Of a stretch of DNA of 62,846 bases, positions 7,506 through 15,341 are shown piece after piece. The position numbers and the translations under genes were made by a program. Origin of the DNA: Pseudomonadota bacterium (lineage in GTDB: Bacteria; Pseudomonadota; Gammaproteobacteria; Burkholderiales; Thiobacillaceae); NCBI GenBank assembly GCA_021826065.1, contig JAKADY010000012.1, forward strand, positions 1 through 62,846, in the 5' to 3' direction. Every line of letters starts with the position of its first letter. Position 1 is the first letter of the stretch. Below the pieces are notes generated by a model. The model was not told the DNA's origin and did no database searches. It saw only the letters and a program-made list of their open reading frames with translations.

Positions 7506-9404
7506 TCAGCCTGCAGATCTCCCGGTGCCCGCCAACCTGAGTGGCGAGAACTCCACACCGCTGCCGCTGAAGAAGCGGGAAAACCCCTCGTAATACATCA
7601 AACGCAGGGCCTGGATGGCGACGATGCCGCCCTCCAGGACGATGATCACGACGTTGCCCAGGACCACGGTGAGCCAGTGGCCGGCGGTCGAGAGTCCGGC
7701 GGCCAGCGTGAAGATGGCCATGGCCAGGGCGACATGGTTCAGGCTGAAGGCGGCCACACGCAGGAAGGACAGGGTGTTGGCGAACAGGTTGATGCCCGTC
7801 TCCAGGGTCTCGATCACGGTCACCAGCAGCCGCTCGCCGACCGCCACACGGCTCTCCAGCCAGGTGTGCGCGGCGATCAGGCCGAGGGCGGCGACGGCGA
7901 CGAGGGCATTCGCCGTATCGAAGCCCTCCCCGGTGGCTAGGCGGTAGAGACCGTGCACGCTGGCAAGATAGAGGGCCAGACCGGCAAGGGCACCACCGCC
8001 GAGCAGAGCGTCGAGGAGGCGACCGACGTTCAGCAGGTTGTAGGTGTTGATCAGCAGGGTCAGGCTGATGAAGCCCACCCCGGCCGCCACGGCGATCGCC
8101 AGCATACGTACCGGATCGTGCAGGGGCGATTGCCACAGCGGGTGGATGAGGTCCTCATAGCCGAACACGCTGCCATAGAGGAAACCGAAGGCCACCGAGG
8201 CGGCGCCGGCGGTCATGCCCACCACGCGCAGCCAGTTCAGCCGCCCATGCAGCAGGGAGGCGAGCAGCATGATCACCGCGCCGTGTCCGACATCGCCGAA
8301 CATGGCGCCGAAGAGCAGGACGTAGCTTACGGCAAACAGGAGGGTCGGGTCGAACTCGCCATAGCGCGGCACCCCATAGCTGCGGACCAGGGGCAGGAAG
8401 GGGCGCAGCCAGGCCGGATAGGTGAGCAGCGAGGGGACACGGTCGAGCTCGTCGGGCCTGGGCTCGCGCGCCACGAGCCAATAGCGGCCGTGGAAGCGGG
8501 CCTCCAGGGCCTGCTGCAGGGCTTCGACCGAGCGGCGTGGCACCCAACCGGCAAAGACGGCGAGATGCCGGCGCCCACGCACGCCGGTCGCGGCGGCCTC
8601 GGCCAGCGGCCGCGCCAGCGCCAGGCGAATGGCGGTCTCTTGCACGCGTGTGCCGAACTGGGCGAAGTTGTGTTCCCGTTCCTGGCAATGCGCCCCGGCG
8701 GCGGCCTCCAGGCGTTTCTCCTCCGCCTCGATGTATTCACGCGCGGCGTCGGGGTGGGTCTGCAGCTCGGGGGGCACGGGCAGCTCGCGCCAGCCGGCCT
8801 GGGAGAGCAGCCCCGCGATCCCCTCCCCCTCCCGCCGCGGCCCGGCGACCACGGCGAAGACCTGCCCCTCGGCCTGGTCGAAGGGCGAAAGGACGTATCC
8901 CGCCAGGGCCAGGGCCTCCTGCAGGCGCTTGACGTTGGCCGCCGGGACCTGGCCCAGGCGCGCGTCCAGGAGCGAATCGCGGCGCAGCAGGCGGGAGAGG
9001 TCGAGATTGAGGCGTTTGAGGCGCGCATAGGTCTCCTTGAGGGCGGTCAGCCGCTTGCGCTCCTCGTCCACGCGCAATTGCGTCTCCCAGCAGCGCGAGC
9101 AGACCTGCCAGACCTCGCGCAACCAGTCGTTGATCTCCGTGAGCTCGGCCAGACTCGGTGCGGCGGCATCGGGCGGCAGCGCGACCTCGCTGGTCATGCC
9201 GCACTGCTCCAGGATGCGTGCGAGCCGCGCCTCGGCCTCCAGATAGACCTCGCGGTAGGCGGCGGCCGGGTTGTCGGGCAGCGCGGCATCCTCCGCCGCC
9301 ACCGGGTTGAACACCCCGTGCTGTGCCAGCAGCAGGGCCGCGTCCGGCGCCTCGCTGGCGAGGAACCAAAGGGTCAGGTGTTGCAGCGGCTGGGCACGGA
9401 ACAT
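7506..9404 (-). CDS. atpI: V/A-type ATP synthase subunit I (membrane stator, a-subunit homologue)
   Basis: Product of 632 residues. The soluble N-terminal half is made of long coiled coils (about residues 90-300). The C-terminal half has the seven to eight membrane helices of subunit I/a, including FGAMFGDVGHG near residue 405 and the last helices with EGGIVAIQALRLMYYEGF, where the conserved Arg facing the rotor glutamate lies. It forms the ion half-channels. The ATG at 9404 lies 7 bp after the subunit C stop and has GAGG upstream. The C-terminus is followed by the inverted-repeat element and then subunit K. Confidence 0.95.
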   Translation of the reverse strand: MFRAQPLQHLTLWFLASEAPDAALLLAQHGVFNPVAAEDAALPDNPAAAYREVYLEAEARLARILEQCGMTSEVALPPDAAAPSLAELTEINDWLREVWQVCSRCWETQLRVDEERKRLTALKETYARLKRLNLDLSRLLRRDSLLDARLGQVPAANVKRLQEALALAGYVLSPFDQAEGQVFAVVAGPRREGEGIAGLLSQAGWRELPVPPELQTHPDAAREYIEAEEKRLEAAAGAHCQEREHNFAQFGTRVQETAIRLALARPLAEAAATGVRGRRHLAVFAGWVPRRSVEALQQALEARFHGRYWLVAREPRPDELDRVPSLLTYPAWLRPFLPLVRSYGVPRYGEFDPTLLFAVSYVLLFGAMFGDVGHGAVIMLLASLLHGRLNWLRVVGMTAGAASVAFGFLYGSVFGYEDLIHPLWQSPLHDPVRMLAIAVAAGVGFISLTLLINTYNLLNVGRLLDALLGGGALAGLALYLASVHGLYRLATGEGFDTANALVAVAALGLIAAHTWLESRVAVGERLLVTVIETLETGINLFANTLSFLRVAAFSLNHVALAMAIFTLAAGLSTAGHWLTVVLGNVVIIVLEGGIVAIQALRLMYYEGFSRFFSGSGVEFSPLRLAGTGRSAG

Positions 9405-9411
9405 GGCGGCC

Positions 9412-10440
9412 TCAGGCCACACCGCAGGCCTGGTGTCCCAGGGCCTGGCGTATGGCCTCACTTGGCAGACCGAGATGACGGCCGCGCAGAACGGCGCGTA
9501 CCCCGCGCAGGTCGCGCTCGCGCAGCACAAGGTAGGCAAAGGCCCGCGCCAGCGGGTGGGCGGCGGAATGCAGGACACTGCGGGCCTGCCGGGCAGCACG
9601 ATCCTCCAACTGGCAGAAGACCGCCATGATGCTTTGCGCGCCCTCCAGGGTCTGCCGCAACGGGTCCGGCAGGGCGGCGATGACGGCCGCGACGCTCTCC
9701 TGGGTGACGAGCCGCTGCAGCACCTCACCTTGCAGATGGTAGTGCCCGCCCACCAGCAGGTAATAGACCTGGGCGGGCGGCAGGTGATAGTTGAAGCGGT
9801 AGCGCAGCAGCCACACCAGGTTGATGCGGTCGACGAGCCCGGCCATGAGGTCGCGCATGGGCTTGCCGGCCTCGGCCTCGATCGGCTGGGCACGGCGCAC
9901 CAGCCCCTCGTAATAGGCGCGGTCGAGGGTGGCGTCTAGGATGAAGGGGTCGTGGCTCTCCTCGAAGGCGCGCCGGGCGTGGCGCACGATGTCGGCGTAG
10001 GGGCTTTGTTCGAGCCGGCGGAAGAGCTCCGCGACGTCGTCGGCGTGCATCAGCTCTTCCAAATCCAGGCGGGCGAACGGCCCCATTTCGATCAGCCGCG
10101 GGATCAAGGCGGTGTAGCGTTCGCCGGACATCTTGGCGCGGATGAGGGTCTTGACGTTGGAGACCTCGAAACGCCGGGTCCAGTAGATGATGAAATCGCG
10201 TGCCGCACCGCTCAATGGGCGCACCAGGACACGGGTCTCCTCCAGGATCTGGGCGATGATGCGCGCCTCCAGCGAAAGCGGGTCGTCGCCCCCATAACCC
10301 TGGGCCAGGGCCGCCAGGCCGCGCTCGGTGAGCGCGCTGGGGACCTCCGCATGCGGCAGGTGGATGAGTCGATCGAACTCTTCTTCCGCCCACAGGCGCT
10401 CGCTCAAAAGGCTGACGCGGGTGTTGAGATAGGCAGACAT
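9412..10440 (-). CDS. atpC: V/A-type ATP synthase subunit C (AC39/V0d socket subunit)
   Basis: Product of 342 residues, the usual size for the V0d/AC39 family. Recognisable segments are YLNTRVSLLSERLW at the start, a middle RRFEVSNVKTLIRAKMSGE and LVDRINLVWLLRYRFNYHL, all matching the conserved 'D..Nl...lR.k' repeats of three homologous helical bundles. The subunit is the funnel that seats the D-F shaft on the K ring. The ATG at 10440 has AAGG about 10 nt upstream. It lies 26 bp after the small G/H-type gene. Confidence 0.92.
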   Translation of the reverse strand: MSAYLNTRVSLLSERLWAEEEFDRLIHLPHAEVPSALTERGLAALAQGYGGDDPLSLEARIIAQILEETRVLVRPLSGAARDFIIYWTRRFEVSNVKTLIRAKMSGERYTALIPRLIEMGPFARLDLEELMHADDVAELFRRLEQSPYADIVRHARRAFEESHDPFILDATLDRAYYEGLVRRAQPIEAEAGKPMRDLMAGLVDRINLVWLLRYRFNYHLPPAQVYYLLVGGHYHLQGEVLQRLVTQESVAAVIAALPDPLRQTLEGAQSIMAVFCQLEDRAARQARSVLHSAAHPLARAFAYLVLRERDLRGVRAVLRGRHLGLPSEAIRQALGHQACGVA

Positions 10441-10466
10441 GGGCTGCCGCCTTGTTGGTGTTGGAG

Positions 10467-10784
10467 TCAGAGACGGGGGTCGAGCAGCAGGGCGAGCGCT
10501 GCGGCGATGGCCTCCTCCTCGTGTTGCGCCGCCTGCTCGCGCAGGCTGCGGCTGCGTTCCTCGGCCTTGCGCGTGAGCTCGGCAATGGCCTGCTCGGCCC
10601 GCGCCTCGGCCTCGCGCAAGAAGGGTTCGCGGATCTCCTCGCGGCGTGCCTCGAAGCGCGCCTCGGCCTCGCTGGCCATCTGCAGGGCCTCGTTGACCAG
10701 GCGCTCGCGTTCCCGGTTGGCCGCCTCAATGATGGCATCGGCGCGGGCCTCGGCGTCGAGCAGGCGTTTGAGGGCTTCTTCCAT
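10467..10784 (-). CDS. atpH: V/A-type ATP synthase subunit G/H-like peripheral stalk helix
   Basis: Product of 105 residues, almost entirely one charged alpha helix rich in Glu, Ala and Arg with heptad-like spacing (from LKRLLDAEARADAIIEAA to the C-terminal AQHEEEAIAAALALLL). Length, composition and first position in a V-type operon identify it as the G/H stator helix that pairs with subunit E. Sequence identity in this family is low, so the call rests on context. The ATG at 10784 has no ribosome-binding site in front of it: a TCAGGGA heptamer array begins at the very next base. It may be read through from hynL, which ends 70 bp upstream. Confidence 0.82.
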   Translation of the reverse strand: MEEALKRLLDAEARADAIIEAANRERERLVNEALQMASEAEARFEARREEIREPFLREAEARAEQAIAELTRKAEERSRSLREQAAQHEEEAIAAALALLLDPRL

Positions 10785-10826
10785 TCAGGGATCAGGGATC
10801 AGGAATCAGGGATCAGGATTCGGCGA
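10785..10826. repeat. Heptamer tandem array (TCAGGGA)n abutting the subunit G/H start codon
   Basis: Five consecutive 7-nt units (TCAGGGA, TCAGGGA, TCAGGAA, TCAGGGA, TCAGGAT) run from 10785 to 10819, followed by a decayed unit TCGGCGA. The first unit starts at the base directly next to the ATG at 10784-10782, where a ribosome-binding site is expected. The array fills most of the 70 bp between hynL and the V-ATPase operon. Two decayed units of the same type are visible near 14518-14535. Confidence 0.85.
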
Positions 10827-10854
10827 CATCGGGACCTGCCCCCCCGGCGGCTCA

Positions 10855-12606
10855 TCACATGACCTTGACCTTCACCAATTCCTCACCCTGCGGGTCGAGC
10901 ACGTGCACGGCACAGGCGATGCAGGGATCGAAGCTGTGGATGGTGCGCAGGATCTCGATCGGCTGCTTCGGGTCGTGCAGCTTGTGCCCCTTGAGCGCCG
11001 CCTCATAGGCGCCGTCCTGCCCCATGGCGTCGCGCGGTCCGGCGTTCCAGGTGCTGGGGACCACCGCCTGGTAATTGGCGATCTTGCCGTCCTCGATGAC
11101 GATGTAGTGGGCGAGCGCCCCGCGCGGGGCCTCCATGAGACCGGCACCGCGCGCCTGGCGCTTCCAGGTGGCGGGGTCCCACAGCTTGTCGTTGAAGGTG
11201 GCGAGGTCGCCGGCCTTGATGTTGGCCATCAGGCGGTCGTACATCCCCTGCATGGCGTCGGCGATCACCTTGGTCTCCAGGGTGCGTGCGGCCGTGCGGC
11301 CCAGCGTGGAGTAGAGGGCCGCGACCGGCACGTCCAGGGTCTTCAGCGTCATGTCCACCAGTTCCTTGGTCTGGGCATGCCCGGTGGCGTAGAGCATCAG
11401 CACGCGGGCGAGCGGCCCCACCTCCATGGGTTTGCCCTTCCAGCGCGGGGACTTGAGCCAGGAATACTTGGCGTCCACGTCGAGGTACTCGTAGGGGGGC
11501 TTGGGCCCGGTATAGTTGAGCTCGGTCTCGCCATCGAAGGGATGCAGCCCTTTGTCGTCGCCCCGGCTGTAGCGATACCAGGAGTGGGTGACGAATTCCT
11601 GGATCTCGTCCTCGGCATAGGTGTCCACCGGGTGGATGGTGGTCAGGTCGCGGTTCAGGATCACCCCGCGCGGGATCAGGAAGGACTTGGGCGTCCACAT
11701 GTCCTGCTCGGGAAACTCGCCATAGCAGAGGAAGTTGCCCAGCCCCTCACCCTGAGCCGCCCAGTCCTTGTAGAAACCGGCAATCGCCAGGGTATCCGGC
11801 ACGTAGACCTGGTCGACGAACTCGCGCATCTTATGGATGACGTTCTGCACCGTCTGCAGGCCCACCATGTTGACCGCCGTGGCGTCCTGCCCGCCACGCC
11901 CACCCGTGGTCTGCACGGAGATCGGGCTGGGCACGCCGCCCACCAGGAACATCGGGTGCGGGTTCTTGCCGCCGAAGATGGCATGCAGCTTGACCACGTC
12001 GCGCTGCCACTCGAGGGCCTCCAGATAGTGCGCCACCGCCATCAGATTGGCCTCGGGCGGCAGCTTGTAGGCCGGGTGCCCCCAATAGGCGTTGGCGAAG
12101 ATGCCCAGCTGGCCACCGTTGACGAAGTTCTGCAGGCGTTTTTGCACGTCGGCGAAATAGCCGGGCGAGGACTTGGGCCAGCGGCTGATCGACTGGGCGA
12201 GCGCCGAGGTGGCCTTGGGATCGGCCTTGAGCGCCGAGACCACGTCCACCCAGTCCAGGGCGTGCAGGTGATAGAAGTGCATGACGTGGTCGTGCACGAA
12301 CTGCGCCGCGATCATCAGGTTGCGGATGATCTGGGCATTGGGTGGGATGGCGTAGTCCAAGGCATCCTCCACCGCGCGCACCGAGGCGATGCCGTGCACC
12401 AGCGTGCACACCCCGCAGATGCGCTGGGCAAAGGCCCAGGCATCTCGCGGGTCGCGGCCTCTGAGGATGATCTCGATGCCGCGCACCATGGTGCCGGCCG
12501 ATGAGGCGCGGGTGATCCGACCGGACTCATCGGTCTCCGCCTCGATGCGCAGATGGCCCTCGATGCGGGTGATGGGGTCGACGACGACACGTTGGGTGGC
12601 TGCCAT
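10855..12606 (-). CDS. hynL: [NiFe] hydrogenase large subunit (Isp-type, group 1 uptake)
   Basis: Product of 583 residues. The four nickel-ligand cysteines are in RICGVC (C64, C67) and DPCIACAVH (C562, C565). The 15-residue tail after His568 is the extension removed by the maturation protease. VDPITRIEGHLRIE near the N-terminus is the usual L0 region. It oxidises H2 at the periplasmic face with HynS and passes electrons to Isp1/Isp2. The ATG at 12606 has GAGG 5 nt upstream. The gene is separated from the small-subunit operon by an unknown gene and by a three-hairpin repeat, and lies directly upstream of the V-ATPase genes. Confidence 0.97.
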   Translation of the reverse strand: MAATQRVVVDPITRIEGHLRIEAETDESGRITRASSAGTMVRGIEIILRGRDPRDAWAFAQRICGVCTLVHGIASVRAVEDALDYAIPPNAQIIRNLMIAAQFVHDHVMHFYHLHALDWVDVVSALKADPKATSALAQSISRWPKSSPGYFADVQKRLQNFVNGGQLGIFANAYWGHPAYKLPPEANLMAVAHYLEALEWQRDVVKLHAIFGGKNPHPMFLVGGVPSPISVQTTGGRGGQDATAVNMVGLQTVQNVIHKMREFVDQVYVPDTLAIAGFYKDWAAQGEGLGNFLCYGEFPEQDMWTPKSFLIPRGVILNRDLTTIHPVDTYAEDEIQEFVTHSWYRYSRGDDKGLHPFDGETELNYTGPKPPYEYLDVDAKYSWLKSPRWKGKPMEVGPLARVLMLYATGHAQTKELVDMTLKTLDVPVAALYSTLGRTAARTLETKVIADAMQGMYDRLMANIKAGDLATFNDKLWDPATWKRQARGAGLMEAPRGALAHYIVIEDGKIANYQAVVPSTWNAGPRDAMGQDGAYEAALKGHKLHDPKQPIEILRTIHSFDPCIACAVHVLDPQGEELVKVKVM

Positions 12607-12630
12607 TTTTCCTCTCTCTTCAACGTATAG

Positions 12631-12745
12631 GTCGCGCCAGCGACTCACGAGGCGCCCCTCCCCCGCGGGCGGGGGAGGGGTTGGGGGTGAGGGAGACGGG
12701 CATGACTTTCATACTTTGTGGGTATCCAATCAAAGTCATGCCCGT
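12631..12745 (+). repeat. Three-hairpin interspersed element, copy 1
   Basis: Hairpin I is GTCGC-gcca-GCGAC (12631-12644). Hairpin II is a perfect 12-bp stem CCCCTCCCCCGC/GCGGGGGAGGGG with a GG loop (12655-12680). After the linker TTGGGGGTGAGGGAG comes hairpin III, ACGGGCATGACTTT (12696-12709) pairing with 12732-12745 around a loop containing CATACTTTGTGGG. The last base is shared with the stop codon of the minus-strand gene ending at 12745. Compared with the copy at 58344, stems II and III differ by matched changes on both arms. It lies between the unknown gene and hynL. Confidence 0.85.
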
Positions 12746-13194
12746 CACTGATTCATGAACTCGGTCAGGATGCGGTATTGCTGCTCGGCCTCGCGGTTCT
12801 CGGTCCCCTGGCCGTTGGCGATGCTCTCGCAGGTGCGCGCCATGCGCGCGTTCATCGCCACGGTCCAGGCAAGATTATTGCTGCCGCGATCGGGCGGGCT
12901 CACGCAGGCCAGGGCCGCCTCGGCGACGAAGTGGCTGGCCTGGTTACGCCAGTCTGCCTCCTTGCCACACTGGGTGTAGGTCTCGACGCTCGCCGTCTTG
13001 GCCGCCTGGTAGACCACCGTCAGCTCCGCCTCGGTGATGTCCGGGCGCTTTGCCGCATTGACGGCCGCCACCACGCGCGGATCCTCGCAGAGGGGCAGGA
13101 CGTTGTCCGTGAAGCGCGCGGCCACCATCCGCTGTTGGGCGGGCGTGAGCTTGGCCAGGGCCGCCTTGAATTCGCTGTCGTTCGTGATGCTCAT
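12745..13194 (-). CDS. Unknown protein encoded inside the Isp-type hydrogenase operon
   Basis: Product of 149 residues that I do not recognise. It looks soluble, with no signal peptide or membrane helix, and mostly helical. It has four cysteines, at 36 (PLCEDP), 76 (TQCGKEADW), 97 (LACVSPP) and 122 (RTCESI), spaced too far apart for a standard ferredoxin motif but able to bind a metal or form disulfides. It starts 4 bp after isp2, so it is co-translated with the hydrogenase, and replaces the direct isp2-hynL junction of the Thiocapsa-type operon. An assembly or electron-transfer role is inference from position only. Confidence 0.7.
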   Translation of the reverse strand: MSITNDSEFKAALAKLTPAQQRMVAARFTDNVLPLCEDPRVVAAVNAAKRPDITEAELTVVYQAAKTASVETYTQCGKEADWRNQASHFVAEAALACVSPPDRGSNNLAWTVAMNARMARTCESIANGQGTENREAEQQYRILTEFMNQ

Positions 13195-13198
13195 GGCT

Positions 13199-14482
13199 TC
13201 AGCCTCCTTGCGCGGCGGGCTTCTCGGTCTCGACCAGGTGCTCGGCGAGCAGCTCGGTCAGCCCGACGACGGGCATGTCCATCTGGTAGTGCTCCAGGCC
13301 CTCTTCCAGGACGATGCGGCAGTTGGCGCAGGCAGTGACCAGGGTCTTGGCGCCGGTGGCCTCGAGCTGGGCCTTCTTGCGCTTGAAGGCGACGAGCCGC
13401 AGCGCCTCGGCGTCCTCGTTGGCGGACACCCCGCCGCCGCCACCGCAGCACCAGTTGTATTTGCCTGGATCGGACATCTCGACGAAGTCCTTGGCGACCA
13501 TCTTGAGGAGGTTGCGCTGCGGCTCGATCACCCCGCCGCGGCGCACGATCTGACAGGGATCGTGGAAGGTGAGCCGGGTCTCCTCGAAGCCCTCGGTCTT
13601 GAGCAGTCCCTGTTCGCGGAACTGGTCGAGCACCTCGAGGATGTGCAGCACATCGAAGTTGTAGGGCCGGCCGATCAGGTTCGGCCCCTCCCAGCGCAGC
13701 GCCATGTAGGCATGCCCACACTCGGGGCTGATCACCGTCTTGACCTTGAGCCGCTCGGCACCGTTGACGATGCGCGAGACGATCACGCGGGCGATGTCGG
13801 AGACCCCGATCTGGATACCGCTGTTGGTCGCCTCGAAGGCGTCTGAGCAGAGCGTCCAGGTCTTGCCCGCCTGTTTCATGATCTTGGCGATGGCGGACAG
13901 GTATTCGGGGAAGTTGATGATCTCCATGGAGGAGAGCAGGATCATGTACTCGGCCCCCTCCTGGTCCACCGGCACGGTCAGCCCCGTCTCGGCCTCGATG
14001 TGCTTGATCTGGGCGGCCACCGCCGGCCAGCGCACGCCCATGGGGCTGCCGATCTCCACGGTCCGCTTGGTCGCCCCGATCACCCCCGGGGGCGCGTGAC
14101 CGGAGACGGCCATGCCCTCGCGCAGCTTGCGGATCATGTAGACGATGTCGTTGCCGACCGGGCACACCAGCGAACAACGCCCGCACATCGTGCAGCTGTC
14201 GTAGACCAGGACCCGCCACTCCTCCAGCTCCTCGTCGGTGAGTGGCTTGGACAGGCCAAGCCATTTCTGCAGCCGCCCGAGCAGGGTGTATTCCTGCGTG
14301 TAGACCCGGCGCAGGGGCTCCAGCTTGTGGATGGGGGTGAATTTCGGGTCGCCCGACTCGGTGTAAAACAGACAGGCCTCGGCGCACAGACCGCAGTGCA
14401 CACAGCTCGCAAAGAAGCTGGCGATGGGCGCGTCGATGACCTCCTTGAGGACGTTGATGCCTTTCTCCAGCGATGCGCTCAT
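13199..14482 (-). CDS. isp2: Isp2: heterodisulfide-reductase (HdrD/GlpC)-like iron-sulfur subunit of the hydrogenase
   Basis: Product of 427 residues. Two [4Fe-4S] motifs lie near the N-terminus, CVHCGLCAEAC and CTMCGRCSLVCP. The C-terminal half carries two CCG-type modules: one around SPECGH, and one with HDPCQ, then CCGGGGG, then CANC. This is the HdrD/GlpC architecture of Isp2 in Isp-type hydrogenases (Thiocapsa hynS-isp1-isp2-hynL). It probably passes electrons between HynSL and the membrane cytochrome Isp1, on the cytoplasmic side. It follows isp1 after 166 bp of low-complexity GC-rich DNA. Confidence 0.93.
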   Translation of the reverse strand: MSASLEKGINVLKEVIDAPIASFFASCVHCGLCAEACLFYTESGDPKFTPIHKLEPLRRVYTQEYTLLGRLQKWLGLSKPLTDEELEEWRVLVYDSCTMCGRCSLVCPVGNDIVYMIRKLREGMAVSGHAPPGVIGATKRTVEIGSPMGVRWPAVAAQIKHIEAETGLTVPVDQEGAEYMILLSSMEIINFPEYLSAIAKIMKQAGKTWTLCSDAFEATNSGIQIGVSDIARVIVSRIVNGAERLKVKTVISPECGHAYMALRWEGPNLIGRPYNFDVLHILEVLDQFREQGLLKTEGFEETRLTFHDPCQIVRRGGVIEPQRNLLKMVAKDFVEMSDPGKYNWCCGGGGGVSANEDAEALRLVAFKRKKAQLEATGAKTLVTACANCRIVLEEGLEHYQMDMPVVGLTELLAEHLVETEKPAAQGG

Positions 14483-14648
14483 ATCCTTTTCCCCCAGCTA
14501 GAAGCCCGCCAAGCGGCGTGCCCTGATTCCCGATCCCGGCTCATACCGGCGCCTCCGCTCCCCATCTGCCCGCACATACAGTCCAGCGTCGGCGCCCGCC
14601 GGTATTCGCGGCCGGTCGCACCCCGCTGCGCGGGGCCCCGCTCCCTGC
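14483..14648. other. isp1-isp2 intergenic, GC-rich with decayed repeats
   Basis: 166 bp without a convincing gene. It holds a short direct repeat CTCATACCGGC (near 14541 and next to the isp1 stop at 14649), a decayed pair of TCAGGGA-type heptamers near 14518-14535 (minus strand GGGATCGGGAATCA) and a GC hairpin CCCCGCtgcGCGGGG near 14623. The duplicated sequence could be the trace of a small local duplication of the isp1 end. Confidence 0.45.
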
Positions 14649-15311
14649 TCATACCGGCACCCCTTTCTTGGCGTTGATGTCACCGTTGAACCAGCGCGAG
14701 CCGAACACGGTGAAGGCGTGGAACAGCTTGGTGAACGGCAGGAAGACGAGCAACAGCTCGGCGCTCAGGATGTGCAGGGCCAGCATCAGCGTATAGGGCA
14801 GGAAGAGGTGCTGCACCGCCAGATAGCCGGTCAGCACCGGCAGGAAGGTCAGCGTCCAGGTGAAATAGTCCTCGAAGGTGGACAGATAACGCTTGACCGG
14901 TTTGTTGATGCGATCCACCAGGACCACCACCATGGCCGCCAGCGTGACGATGGTGACGGCATCGACCACCTGCGAGGGCAGCCCCGGCCAGGAGAGCCCG
15001 GTCAGACCCTCGATCAGCTTGATGTGCGGCACGAACAGGAAGACGATGATGGCCAGGCCGACGTGGAAGATGTAGCCGCCGATGTAGCTCACGGGCGAGC
15101 GCTTGACCATGCCCGGCGGCGCCACGGAGCGGCGCAGGATGGTATGCCAGCCGGAGGCACCGGGGCGTTTGCGCGGCACGGCCAGGTCGGGCTTGCGTCC
15201 CAGGCTGTAGATCTCGATCAGGCGCCAGAGCACGCCCAACAGGAAGATGCTGAGCGCGATGTCGAGGCCGGGCCCCCGCACCCAGGTGAGGAATTGCAGC
15301 TCGTTCATCAT
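14649..15311 (-). CDS. isp1: Isp1: cytochrome b membrane subunit of the hydrogenase
   Basis: Product of 220 residues with five predicted membrane helices and a NarI/DsrM-like arrangement. Candidate heme-ligand histidines are in SYIGGYIFHVGL (second helix) and LMLALHILSAELLL with a nearby KLFHAF in the last helix. It would take electrons from the hydrogenase to the quinone pool. AAGGAG precedes a double ATG: 15311 is 3 nt and 15308 is 6 nt from it, so the second may be the real start. It begins 30 bp after hynS. The order hynS-isp1-isp2 defines the Isp type. Confidence 0.93.
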   Translation of the reverse strand: MMNELQFLTWVRGPGLDIALSIFLLGVLWRLIEIYSLGRKPDLAVPRKRPGASGWHTILRRSVAPPGMVKRSPVSYIGGYIFHVGLAIIVFLFVPHIKLIEGLTGLSWPGLPSQVVDAVTIVTLAAMVVVLVDRINKPVKRYLSTFEDYFTWTLTFLPVLTGYLAVQHLFLPYTLMLALHILSAELLLVFLPFTKLFHAFTVFGSRWFNGDINAKKGVPV

Positions 15312-15341
15312 CGTCTCCTTTACGCGTCCGACGCAGCCCGC

